Part shown: one piece after another, positions 1-9,307 of the stretch
How the letters are laid out: every line of letters begins with the position of its first letter
How positions within the stretch are numbered: the first letter of the stretch is position 1
NCBI RefSeq assembly: GCF_004335085.1
Contig: NZ_RQRS01000005.1
Coordinates: 62,001-126,000 of the forward strand
Reading direction: 5' to 3'
DNA length: 64,000 nt
Source of the DNA: Pedobacter nototheniae
GTDB lineage: Bacteria > Bacteroidota > Bacteroidia > Sphingobacteriales > Sphingobacteriaceae
Program-made: the position numbers and the translations under genes
Notes under the pieces: model-generated
The model's database searches: none
What the model was told of the DNA's origin: nothing
The model's input: the letters and a program-made list of their open reading frames with translations, nothing else

Positions 1-1809
1 GCTGCCATTGTTAAAATCTTTAACCACTCCAACAATAGGCCCGCTAGCACCATTCATGCTCATTATTTTCCCAATGGCATCAGTAGGATTAATAACATTC
101 AACTTTCTTAAAAGCGTTTCGTTAACTACAAAATCTTTAATGGTATCGCTTTTCGAAATTGGTTTTCCAGCTATAAATTTTAAACCAAAAGTTTGAAAGT
201 AGTTTTCATCTGCATATTTGGTATTTACCTGAAAATCGGCGTCTTTAGAACTATTATATCGGAAGCTGGTTTCGTTATTATTTGAAGATGAAGGTGCCGC
301 TCCACAAAAACTAACTGATTTTACACCTGGAATTTGCAAAATACGTTCTTTCAAAGTATTAGAACGAAGCCCACCAACACTATCGGCAGGCACATCAACC
401 ATTGCAATTGCGCTACTATCAAAACCCAGTGGTTTTTCGCGAATGTATTTCATTTGTTTAAGCACAATCAATGTACCGATGATGAGGATAATGGTTATCG
501 CAAATTGTACTACAACTAAAATTTTCCTTAAACCTAAGCCTCCTGTATTTGCGGTGATTTTATTTTTTATGGCAAGTGCCGGACTAAAGCCAGACATAAT
601 CATGGCGGGGTAGAATCCTGCAAAGAAACTAACAAATAAAATCATAATCAGCATAAAGCCAAATATGCTTGGGTGCTGAAAAATACTGAAAGATATTTGC
701 TGGTTAAAAAGATTCTGCATACCTGGTAAAGCTGCCTCTGTAAGCACACAGGCAACAAGTAAGGCCATTGTAGATATGGTTAGTGTTTCCGTCAGAAACT
801 GAACAACAAGTTGTTTTCTGCCACTGCCCATTACCTTTCTAACACCAACCTCCTTACTTCTGCTAACGGCTTGTGCAGTTGCAAGATTAATAAAATTGAT
901 ACAGGCCGTTAACAATAAAAATATACCAATAATGCCCAAACCATAAAGTTGTTTTAAAGGCATTGTTGAGTGGGTAAAATTACCATAACGCTCATTGTAA
1001 TGAATATCTGCCAATGGCTGAAAAGCATGACTTTCTTTACCTGGACCTTTTTCTACATAATATTTGGTAATAAATTTTTGTAATGGGGCATCCAAACTGC
1101 TTACATCAAACCCTTTTTTAAGTAAAATATAGCATTCAGAACCTGATGAACACGAGCCCCAACGGGTTAAACTTCTGTCTTTATAGCTTTTGTAAGATAG
1201 TACGATCTTTAAAGGGTACGAGCTATTTTCTGGAATATCATCTAATACACCAGTAACCTTAAAAGTTTCAGTATTCTGGAAGTTAATATCCTTTCCGACT
1301 GCTTTTTTCCAGTCACCAAAAAATTTAGTAGCCATTTCCTTTGAGAGCACAACTGTATTTGGAGCAGATAAGGCTTGTTTTGCACTACCAGAAAGCCATT
1401 TAAAATCGAAAATATCAAAAAATTCAGGTTCTGCATAAAACACATCTTCAGCTACTTTAAGTTTTTCTACCCCCGGGGCGCTATTTACTTTAATAATGCC
1501 AGAACTATTTTGAATGGCGGCAACCTTATCAACAAGTTGTGAAAAATCATTGCGCATTGCAGGTGGCAAAGGTCGTGGCGTACCTTGCGAATAAGATTCA
1601 TTCCCATCGCCATATTTCCAACCCGATACTACCCTATAAATTCTATTTTCATTTGCATGCCCCTTATCATAGCTTAACTGATAGCGTGTAAAAATGAAAA
1701 TCAAAATACAACTGGCCATTCCGATAGAAAGACCAAGGATATTAATTAAGGTATAGCCTTTATTTTTCCAAAGGTTTCTCCAGGCTATTTTTAGATTTAA
1801 TTTAAACAT
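1..1809 (-). CDS. MacB/FtsX-type ABC transporter permease (3' end outside window)
   Basis: Inner-membrane permease of the MacB type, first of a tandem family. The reading frame is open from the ATG at 1809 to the window edge (603 codons), so the C-terminal quarter is missing. It begins MFKLNLKIAWRNLWKNKGYT, the N-terminus shared by all permeases here, followed by a membrane segment (about residues 20-40), a periplasmic MacB_PCD-like domain and the first FtsX domain around residue 300 (CINFINLATAQAVSRSKEVG). By family knowledge such permeases work with a LolD-type ATPase and an adaptor in mechanotransmission or efflux of envelope substrates; the substrate cannot be read from sequence. It is separated from the next permease by 193 bp holding its own tandem-palindrome site (1949-1985), unlike the other copies, so it is probably a separate transcription unit of the same regulon. 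Confidence 0.9.
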   Translation of the reverse strand, partial: MFKLNLKIAWRNLWKNKGYTLINILGLSIGMASCILIFIFTRYQLSYDKGHANENRIYRVVSGWKYGDGNESYSQGTPRPLPPAMRNDFSQLVDKVAAIQNSSGIIKVNSAPGVEKLKVAEDVFYAEPEFFDIFDFKWLSGSAKQALSAPNTVVLSKEMATKFFGDWKKAVGKDINFQNTETFKVTGVLDDIPENSSYPLKIVLSYKSYKDRSLTRWGSCSSGSECYILLKKGFDVSSLDAPLQKFITKYYVEKGPGKESHAFQPLADIHYNERYGNFTHSTMPLKQLYGLGIIGIFLLLTACINFINLATAQAVSRSKEVGVRKVMGSGRKQLVVQFLTETLTISTMALLVACVLTEAALPGMQNLFNQQISFSIFQHPSIFGFMLIMILFVSFFAGFYPAMIMSGFSPALAIKNKITANTGGLGLRKILVVVQFAITIILIIGTLIVLKQMKYIREKPLGFDSSAIAMVDVPADSVGGLRSNTLKERILQIPGVKSVSFCGAAPSSSNNNETSFRYNSSKDADFQVNTKYADENYFQTFGLKFIAGKPISKSDTIKDFVVNETLLRKLNVINPTDAIGKIMSMNGASGPIVGVVKDFNNGS

Positions 1810-1860
1810 ATACTGTATAGTTGTTATTTAAAATGATTTAAAGGCTATTCATTTTTTTCA

Positions 1861-1876
1861 ATTATCAGTATGCCAA
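1861..1876 (-). promoter_or_regulatory. weak sigma54-like promoter candidate for the first permease
   Basis: On the minus strand the sequence reads TTGGCATACTGATAAT, with a -24-like TTGGCA but AT where the -12 GC is expected. It lies 75 bp from the palindrome pair at 1949-1985 and about 52 bp before the ATG at 1809. Position supports it; the poor -12 element argues against it. Confidence 0.3.
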
Positions 1877-1948
1877 TTTTATACCAATCAAAACAATAAA
1901 AACAAAAAGCTGATTAACAGACAATTAATTCAATTCAAAATTTAGAGC

Positions 1949-1985
1949 TGTTCATTATCGAACATTGATTGTACGTTACCGAACG
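1949..1985. promoter_or_regulatory. tandem 16-bp palindromes, predicted activator site (copy a)
   Basis: Two dyads, TGTTCATTATCGAACA (1949-1964) and TGTACGTTACCGAACG (1970-1985), are 21 bp apart start to start. The same pair with the same spacing occurs at 14105 and 60788. The better palindrome faces the promoter side, as at the other two sites. Predicted enhancer-type site for the NtrC-family regulator encoded at 14177, acting on the first permease gene. Confidence 0.75.
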
Positions 1986-2002
1986 GATAATCTCACCTTA
2001 AA

Positions 2003-4372
2003 TTATTCATATTTTAAAGCATCAACCGGTTTCGATTTCACGGCTTTTGTAGCTTGCAAACTAACTGTAATCAGCGTTAAGAAAATTGTAACCAGCGCAC
2101 TTATTATGAAGGGTAAAATTGGCATTTCTACTCTATATGCGAATGTATCTAACCACTTTTTGGTTAAAACATAAGCAATTGGCCAGGCAATAAAATTAGC
2201 CAGCATCACCATTAAAAAGAATGAAGTGTTTATTAATTTCATGATTTGCAGATCACTTGCTCCAAGTATTTTGCGTACTGCTATTTCTTTAATTCTACCG
2301 TTGGTAATGTATTTAGCAAAAGCGAACAAACCTAATACGGCTATAAAAATGGTTAAAACTGCTGCTGCGAAAAATATAGATTCCAGCTGTTCTTGTTTTT
2401 TAAAAAGTTTACCATATAATTCATCTAAAAACTGGTATCGAAAGTTATCACCATCTTTTTTATTAATTTCTGGCCATTGCGCTTTTAATGTTGCCAATGC
2501 TTGCACCATTTTCGCTTCATCTATTTTGATCATTATCTTATCCTTCGGATTTGAACATGGCGCATTAATGCTGTAAATAGCCGGATCTACGGGCTTCTCG
2601 AATCCGAGTGTTTTAAAATCTTTAATTACACCCACAATGGTATAATCACCTCCGCAACCTTTAATTGTTTTTCCGATAGGGTTAATTAGTCCATATTTTG
2701 CAACTGCTGCCTCGTTAATTATGGCAGAGTTTGTGGTATCGGTTTTAAAGGACCTGGAGAAAGTTCTTCCTTCTTTTATTTTAATATTAAGGGTTTCAAA
2801 ATAATCAAAATCTACACTTGTAAAACTTAAATTTTCTTGTTTTCCATCAATGGTATAACTGGTTGTTCCTCCATCAGATCCATCAGGAATCTCGGTAGCT
2901 ACAGTGACAGATTTAATACCAGGAATTTTCATCATTTTATCACGTAAAGGCTCAAAATTTTTGGTTTTAGAGAAATAAGCAAGGTTTTTAATATAAACTA
3001 CCTGCTCTGCTTTAAAACCTAAATCCTGATTACGCATGTATTTTAATTGGGAATTGATGATAAATAGTCCAATAATAAAAATTACGGCAATGCTAAACTG
3101 AACAACAAGCAAGCTATTTCTTAGCCAGTAACTTTGCTTACTGGTTTGATAATTACCTTTGAGTACAAGTGCTGGTCTGAAGCCTGAAAGCACCAAAGCT
3201 GGATAAATACCTGCAATTAGAGTAATAGTAAGTAAGATTAACGGCAATTGCCATATTAAAGAATTTGCTGTCCAAATTGATAAATTAACTAAAAAGAGAT
3301 TATTAAACTGCGGCAAAATAAGCTCAGCTATAATTAGCCCTAAAATAGTAGCGAAAAAGCATTGTATAAAAATCTCTATTAAAAATTGAATGGTAAGTTG
3401 ATAACGATAGGCGCCCAATACTTTTTTAACTCCAACTTCCTTTCCTCTTTTTGTAGCTTGTGCGATACTTAAATTAGTAAAATTAATGCAGGCAATAACT
3501 AAAATAAGAATACCGAGAACAGATAAAGCGATTAAAACCTTATAATTTGCGTCACTTCCAGCTTTTGGTTTTAAATGCTGGTTTTTTAAGGGATCAAGAA
3601 AGGTTGTTGTTTGTTTAATTTTATTGATTGTTGCGGGATCAGTTTCTCCAATTAATAACTCGGTTCTGTATAAATTAATTATTTTTTGTTCCAGATTAGC
3701 AATATCAGTACCTGGGCGAACCTGAATATATGTATTGTAATTATTGTAGCCATAATTTTCATCACCTCCTAATTTATTGACCAAAGAAATGGCATCGAAA
3801 CTAATATTTGAGTGTGGATCTGCAAAAACACCAGATTTAAGCTCGCCTGGCATACCTGAAGATTTACTTCCAAGAATAACCATTTTAGGCTTTTTATCAT
3901 TTTTATCTGGAAAAAGGGTGTTAAAATTTTCACGACTTAGATAGAATAAATTCCCTTGTCCGCTAGGTTTATCAACTCCATTATCAGGTTTAATATTAAA
4001 CATTTTTGCTGCTGCAGTATCCAGAAACAAGCATTTTTTCAAAAAAACAACCGCATTGCTACTGTTAACAGGAATTTCAAAATAGCTGTATTTCATCGTT
4101 CCTACGGAAACCACTTCAGGAAATTTTTCTTTAATTGCCCTTCCTAGCGGTGGTGGAGTGTAATTGGTTTTCAAACCAGGTAAATCTCGCCCTACAATGT
4201 AAATGTTATTGTAATTCGGATTTTGCTTATCGAAACCAGTTTCGTAGGTAAAATAGATCATAACCAAAATAAAAGCAGCAATTGCAATAGCCAAGCCGCC
4301 TATATTAACTAAGGTTATGCTTTTATTTTTCCAAAGGTTACGCAGTGCGATTTTTAAGTTAAGTTTGAACAT
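2003..4372 (-). CDS. MacB/FtsX-type ABC transporter permease
   Basis: Full-length permease of 789 residues. It starts MFKLNLKIALRNLWKNKSIT and ends in the family tail DALKYE. Segments in order: N-terminal membrane helix (about 21-43), periplasmic MacB_PCD-like domain, first FtsX core near residue 294 (ACINFTNLSIAQATKRGKEV), a second helix and periplasmic domain, and a second FtsX core near residue 694 (EIAVRKILGAS). Duplicated PCD-FtsX architecture is usual for Bacteroidota MacB-like permeases of about 800 residues. It is the last gene of the run descending from the adaptor at 13997, 77 bp after the preceding permease. It is the most divergent full-length copy (KRGKEVGVKKVLGA instead of EKRAREVGVRKALG). 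No ATPase domain is fused, so it must share an ATPase, most simply the one at 11983. Confidence 0.92.
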   Translation of the reverse strand: MFKLNLKIALRNLWKNKSITLVNIGGLAIAIAAFILVMIYFTYETGFDKQNPNYNNIYIVGRDLPGLKTNYTPPPLGRAIKEKFPEVVSVGTMKYSYFEIPVNSSNAVVFLKKCLFLDTAAAKMFNIKPDNGVDKPSGQGNLFYLSRENFNTLFPDKNDKKPKMVILGSKSSGMPGELKSGVFADPHSNISFDAISLVNKLGGDENYGYNNYNTYIQVRPGTDIANLEQKIINLYRTELLIGETDPATINKIKQTTTFLDPLKNQHLKPKAGSDANYKVLIALSVLGILILVIACINFTNLSIAQATKRGKEVGVKKVLGAYRYQLTIQFLIEIFIQCFFATILGLIIAELILPQFNNLFLVNLSIWTANSLIWQLPLILLTITLIAGIYPALVLSGFRPALVLKGNYQTSKQSYWLRNSLLVVQFSIAVIFIIGLFIINSQLKYMRNQDLGFKAEQVVYIKNLAYFSKTKNFEPLRDKMMKIPGIKSVTVATEIPDGSDGGTTSYTIDGKQENLSFTSVDFDYFETLNIKIKEGRTFSRSFKTDTTNSAIINEAAVAKYGLINPIGKTIKGCGGDYTIVGVIKDFKTLGFEKPVDPAIYSINAPCSNPKDKIMIKIDEAKMVQALATLKAQWPEINKKDGDNFRYQFLDELYGKLFKKQEQLESIFFAAAVLTIFIAVLGLFAFAKYITNGRIKEIAVRKILGASDLQIMKLINTSFFLMVMLANFIAWPIAYVLTKKWLDTFAYRVEMPILPFIISALVTIFLTLITVSLQATKAVKSKPVDALKYE

Positions 4373-4449
4373 GATGTGAGGTTAACTGTGTGAATAATGG
4401 GCAGCTAATTTCATTTAGCTAACTACCTAATTGCTAACTGTAAACAGAT

Positions 4450-6834
4450 TTATTCATATTTCAAGGCATCGATGGCATTTGCTTTTGCAACTTTAAAAGT
4501 TTGTAAGCTTACTGTTAATATGGCTATTACAACTGAAATTAAAAGTGCCATTACAAACGGCCAAAGGCTAATGGATAGTTTATAATCGTACTTTTCTAAC
4601 CATTTTGAAACCATAACATAAGCCACCGGAATGGCAATGATGTTCGAAATGATTACAAGCTTCATAAAATCCTTATTTAGTAAAACCAAAATATCTGATA
4701 GGTTAGCGCCCAAAACTTTTCGGATACTAATTTCCTTGCTGCGTTGCTCTGCCATGTATAAAGCCAAACCAAGTAAGCCCAAGCAAGAAATAAATATTGC
4801 AAAACCACCAAATAGGTTAGATAGCACACTTAATAAGCGCTCATTTTTTATCTTTTCGGCCATGCCCTGGCTTATCATTTGCACTTCTATTGGATAAGCG
4901 GGATTAATTTTTTGGCTAATGGATTTTATCGTTTCGATTGATGATGTTAGTGATTCTTTAGAATTTAGCTTCAATAATAAAACATCACTTTTTTTCACAT
5001 TATAGTAATAAACTGTTGGTTGTACTTTTGCGCCAAGTGATTCATTAGAATAATCCTGAATTACACCAACCACTTTAAGCGGCTTTGAATCACCCCAACG
5101 GATTATGGCTCCTACCGGATTTTTTAAATTCATAAATTTAACAGCCGCTTCATTTAAGAGTAATGATGTTGCGGTATCGGCTGGAAATGATGCTGAAAAA
5201 TCTCTACCTTTTAAAACTTTAACACCAACGGTATTAGAAAAATCGTAGCCCATACTTCTATAACTAACAATAGACATATCATTTTTCGGTTTTCCTGGCC
5301 ACACGAAATCGCTGGTAATGGAACCACCACTTTGAGTAAAGGGGTTTGCATACTCAACAGCAGAAACAATTGCACCAGCATTTTTGAGTTCTTTTTTTAA
5401 AATATCCAATTTACCGGGTTTGCGTAGCTCGCCTTCTAATTGTATTTGGGCTAAAGCATTTTGATCAAAACCTAAGGGCTTATTCTTCAAAAATTGAATC
5501 TGATTGTACACTACAATTGCAGAAATAATCATGCAAATTGACAAGCTAAACTGAACAACAACCAATATTTTGCGGATGGATAATGAGCCTGTTGACCCTT
5601 TAAAACCTTTTAAAACCTTTACAGGGATAAAAGATGATAAATAAAATGCTGGATAACTTCCGGCCAATAAACCGGTAATTAAAACAAGTGAAATTAAGGT
5701 ACCCCAAAAAGTATAAGAGCTGTATTTGATTTGGATTCTAATATCCAAAAGGGTATTAAAATAAGGCAAAAAGCTTTCTAATAATACAAAGGCTACAAAC
5801 ATCGCCAAAAATGAAATTAACAGCGATTCGATAAGAAATTGAGACATTATGGTATTTCTTGTCGAGCCTAATGCTTTACGTACACCAACCTCTCGTGCTC
5901 GTTTTTCTGATCTGGCGGTTGAAAGGTTCATATAATTTATACAGGCAATAATTAAAACGCAGATTGCCAAAAAACCAAATAACTTTACCTGATCTATTCT
6001 TCCACCAACGGGTTTACCGTTTTGAAAATCATTGTATAAATGAAGCTGCGTAAAAGGAAGAAGAAAAGGTTGATAGGCCATTACCTTTAAATCAGGCTCC
6101 TTATTAACAATAAAATTGCTTAAAATATTATTCGTTGTTTCAAAAAGGCTTTTATCTTTTAATTGAACAATGGTAGCACAGGTTATTGCGCCCCAACCAT
6201 TCTCTTTAGATTGAGGGTTTTCTTGTTCAAAAAATGCCCATGGTTGTAAAATATCAAATTGGATACTTTGGTTTGTTGGTAAATCTTCAATTACAGCCGT
6301 AACCTTAATATCCTTTTTATTATCCCATTTAATACTCTGACCGATTGGATTTTGATTTCCAAACAATTTTTTGGCTGTTGATGCGGTGATTAAAGCACTA
6401 TTTGGATCTTTTAAAGCTGTAGTGGCGTCTCCATAAATAAACTTATAATTCAGTATTTTTAAAAAACCAGGGTCTACTTCATTTAACTTGAGCTTAAATT
6501 TGTTTTGATTGTGACTAAACAATTTCAAACTGTTATACATATTTATTCGTGCAGCTCTTTCAACACCAGGAAGTTCCTCCATTAGTGCATCAGCAAGTTT
6601 ATTGGGTACAGACTCGGTTGTAAACATGTTCCCATTAGATGTTAGGTTCAATTTAGCCATATAAACCCTATCTGCATTTTCAAACTGCCTATCGTAGCTT
6701 AACTCATAATTTACATACAAAAGCAACATTAAACAGCAAGCCATACCAATGGCTAAACCACCTACATTGATTAATGTAAAACCCTTGTTTTTCCAAAGAT
6801 TTCTAAGGGCTATTTTTAAGTTTAATTTGAACAT
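4450..6834 (-). CDS. MacB/FtsX-type ABC transporter permease
   Basis: Permease of 794 residues with the shared N-terminus (MFKLNLKIALRNLWKNKGFT) and tail (AIDALKYE). Membrane helix at about 20-42, MacB_PCD-like periplasmic domain, FtsX core near residue 298 (ACINYMNLSTARSEKRAREV), second periplasmic part and second FtsX core near 705 (EISIRKVLGANLSDILVLLN). It resembles the copies at 6888 and 9308 more than the one at 2003, including a MAEQR or SAEQR stretch before the second core. Fifty-three bp separate it from the upstream permease, with no terminator or palindrome pair between them, so co-transcription with the adaptor/ATPase genes is likely. Substrate unknown. Confidence 0.92.
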   Translation of the reverse strand: MFKLNLKIALRNLWKNKGFTLINVGGLAIGMACCLMLLLYVNYELSYDRQFENADRVYMAKLNLTSNGNMFTTESVPNKLADALMEELPGVERAARINMYNSLKLFSHNQNKFKLKLNEVDPGFLKILNYKFIYGDATTALKDPNSALITASTAKKLFGNQNPIGQSIKWDNKKDIKVTAVIEDLPTNQSIQFDILQPWAFFEQENPQSKENGWGAITCATIVQLKDKSLFETTNNILSNFIVNKEPDLKVMAYQPFLLPFTQLHLYNDFQNGKPVGGRIDQVKLFGFLAICVLIIACINYMNLSTARSEKRAREVGVRKALGSTRNTIMSQFLIESLLISFLAMFVAFVLLESFLPYFNTLLDIRIQIKYSSYTFWGTLISLVLITGLLAGSYPAFYLSSFIPVKVLKGFKGSTGSLSIRKILVVVQFSLSICMIISAIVVYNQIQFLKNKPLGFDQNALAQIQLEGELRKPGKLDILKKELKNAGAIVSAVEYANPFTQSGGSITSDFVWPGKPKNDMSIVSYRSMGYDFSNTVGVKVLKGRDFSASFPADTATSLLLNEAAVKFMNLKNPVGAIIRWGDSKPLKVVGVIQDYSNESLGAKVQPTVYYYNVKKSDVLLLKLNSKESLTSSIETIKSISQKINPAYPIEVQMISQGMAEKIKNERLLSVLSNLFGGFAIFISCLGLLGLALYMAEQRSKEISIRKVLGANLSDILVLLNKDFMKLVIISNIIAIPVAYVMVSKWLEKYDYKLSISLWPFVMALLISVVIAILTVSLQTFKVAKANAIDALKYE

Positions 6835-6887
6835 AAGGTCAAGTTTAATAAATTGTTCAACTGATTAATTTTAAGTGGCAAACTGAA

Positions 6888-9260
6888 TTATTCGTATTTT
6901 AAGGCATTTACAGGGTTGGCTGTTGCTGTTTTATAAGCTTGAAAACTTAGCGTTATCACTGCCAGAATTATTGTACCAGCCGCAGCTACAACAATTACCC
7001 AAGGTGAAATATTGGTATGAAATTCAAACTTTTGCAACCAGGTATTCATGGCATACCAGGCAAGCGGCACGGCGATAACAATAGCAACTGCAATCATTTT
7101 TATAAAAGATAAAGACAAAAGCTGCATCAAATTAAATATGGAAGCACCTAAAACTTTGCGTACACCAAATTCTTTTGTGCGTTGCTCTGCACTGTAAGTA
7201 ACTAAGCCAAATAAACCCAGGCAGGAAACAAAAATTGCCAGGCCTCCAAAAAGATTTGACAAGATGCCAAGCGTTTTTTCTGTTTTGTATTTCTCAGTAT
7301 AAAGCGAGTTAAGAAAGGTAACTTCTATTGGATATGCAGGATTAATGGCTTTAGTTATTTTGCTTATAGTTTCGACATTTTGCTGCAAGCTATGTTCATT
7401 ATTTAAGCGCATTGTGATTTTCCCAGTACGTCTGGCATCAAAAAAAACGATCATTGGATTGTTTGATTTGTACGGAGAATCCCAAACGTAATCGTCAAAA
7501 ACACCTATAATATTATATTTATCGCCAAATGCAGTTACCGTTTTTCCTATTGGATTTGTATAGCCAAAGGTTTTAACTGCCGAAGCACTTACCATTACCC
7601 CTACAGAATCTGAGGCAAAGTTTTTAGAAAAATCTCTTCCCTGGGTTAATTTTATACCATTTGTTTTAATAAAATCATAAGTGGTAGCAACCTGATTAAA
7701 CAACTGGGTATTATCGGGCTGCGTCATTCCCTCCCATCTAACATCCATAAAATTTTGTCCACGATGTGATAAGCCAACTGATGATTGGAACATGGAAGTT
7801 ACCGCTCCAGAGTTTAATAGTTGAGTACGTAATACCTCATATTTAGTTTTTAATTCTCCATCTTGTGGCATTTCGGCTAATGCGTTTACATCAAATCCTA
7901 CTGGTTTATTTTTAATGTATTGTATTTGTTTGTAAATAACCAAGGTTGAAATAATCAATATAATGGCAAAGCAAAACTGCCCTACAACCAGCACTTGCCT
8001 TAAGCTAACAGAATAGAAAGCTTTACTTTTTATTTTCCTTTTTAAGGTTTGAATTGGATTAAAGGCCGAAAGGTAAAATGCAGGGTAACTACCAGCAATA
8101 AGCCCGGTAGCAAATACAATTCCTAATATGCCAATCCAGCTTGATTTATTGAAGTAAGAAATATCTAATTTAATGTTTAGCAGATTGTTAAATGTGGGTA
8201 AGAAAACTTCTAGCAAAGCAATTGCTATAATTAATGAGATAACGGTTAATACCATTGATTCTGTTAAAAACTGCATGATGAGCGAAATGCGATTTGCTCC
8301 GATTGTTTTTTTAATGCCTACTTCTTTTGCCCGTTTCTCTGATTTAGCCGTAGCCATATTCATAAAATTGATGCAGGCAATTAACAGAATGCCCAATGCC
8401 AGCCCCATAAACAGATAGATTTGCTCAATTGCACCACCAACACTTTTTCCATTTTCAAACTTGCTATATAAATGAATTCTGTTTAAAGGAAATAAAAATT
8501 GTGCTTGATGAACATCGTTTGTATTCCTTTTTAAAACATTAAATATTTTTTGATTAACAGCATCCAAGTTTGCTCCAGCCCTTAATTGCGCTAAGGTTAT
8601 ATAACTAAAATTTTCCCAGTTGGCATTTTTCGCACTGTTATCAAAAGTTTCTAATAAAGACCAAGGCATTAAATAATCGAATTTGTTTGAGCTGTTATCC
8701 GGCTGATCTTTAATTACACCTGTAATGTTTAAATCCAAACGATCCTTAAAACGAATTGCTTTATTTAGTACATCGGTGGTTCCAAATAATATTTTAGCGG
8801 TAGATTCTGTTAATATTACTGAATTTGGATTACTTAGGGCGGTATTTGCATCCCCTTGAATAAACTGGTAATCGTACATTTTAAGAATACTAGGCTCAGC
8901 AAATTTCGACAAGCGTTTATACGAATTTTGACCGTTGGCAATCAAATCTTTGTTACCATAATCCATCCTTGCGGTGTACAAAATTTCAGGAATATCCTGT
9001 TTAATGGCGGGTCCGAATGCAGTGGTAGAGCCTTCAAAAGTGCCAGAAATTACGTCTTTCTCACCTGGAATATTCGTCATTGTGGTAAAAACATTTTCGG
9101 CATTTTTTGCTTGCTTATCAAAATTCCATTCGTAAGAAACGTAGATCAGCAAGGTTAAACACGCAGCTAAACCAATAGCCAAACCAATAACATTAATTAA
9201 GGAAGATGTTTTGTTCTTCCAAATATTTCGCAAAGCGATTTTTAAGTTTAACTTGAACAT
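6888..9260 (-). CDS. MacB/FtsX-type ABC transporter permease
   Basis: Permease of 790 residues, MFKLNLKIALRNIWKNKTSS at the start and NPVNALKYE at the end. Order of parts: N-terminal helix (about 22-42), MacB_PCD-like domain, FtsX core near residue 295 (CINFMNMATAKSEKRAKEVG), second helix and periplasmic region, second FtsX core near residue 700 (EFGVRKVLGASIFNLMQLLS). The periplasmic parts differ strongly from the neighbouring copies while both ends are nearly identical, suggesting that the substrate- or partner-facing domains vary. It lies 47 bp downstream of the permease at 9308 in the same direction and is probably part of the same operon. Confidence 0.92.
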   Translation of the reverse strand: MFKLNLKIALRNIWKNKTSSLINVIGLAIGLAACLTLLIYVSYEWNFDKQAKNAENVFTTMTNIPGEKDVISGTFEGSTTAFGPAIKQDIPEILYTARMDYGNKDLIANGQNSYKRLSKFAEPSILKMYDYQFIQGDANTALSNPNSVILTESTAKILFGTTDVLNKAIRFKDRLDLNITGVIKDQPDNSSNKFDYLMPWSLLETFDNSAKNANWENFSYITLAQLRAGANLDAVNQKIFNVLKRNTNDVHQAQFLFPLNRIHLYSKFENGKSVGGAIEQIYLFMGLALGILLIACINFMNMATAKSEKRAKEVGIKKTIGANRISLIMQFLTESMVLTVISLIIAIALLEVFLPTFNNLLNIKLDISYFNKSSWIGILGIVFATGLIAGSYPAFYLSAFNPIQTLKRKIKSKAFYSVSLRQVLVVGQFCFAIILIISTLVIYKQIQYIKNKPVGFDVNALAEMPQDGELKTKYEVLRTQLLNSGAVTSMFQSSVGLSHRGQNFMDVRWEGMTQPDNTQLFNQVATTYDFIKTNGIKLTQGRDFSKNFASDSVGVMVSASAVKTFGYTNPIGKTVTAFGDKYNIIGVFDDYVWDSPYKSNNPMIVFFDARRTGKITMRLNNEHSLQQNVETISKITKAINPAYPIEVTFLNSLYTEKYKTEKTLGILSNLFGGLAIFVSCLGLFGLVTYSAEQRTKEFGVRKVLGASIFNLMQLLSLSFIKMIAVAIVIAVPLAWYAMNTWLQKFEFHTNISPWVIVVAAAGTIILAVITLSFQAYKTATANPVNALKYE

Positions 9261-9307
9261 AGTAGGTCAATTATGTAATTTGGTTAACTGCTTAATTGTA
9301 AAATGAA

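Noticed and set aside
8..196. 62-codon plus-strand frame at the window start
   Set aside because: It is antisense to the first permease, whose frame is open across the whole stretch.
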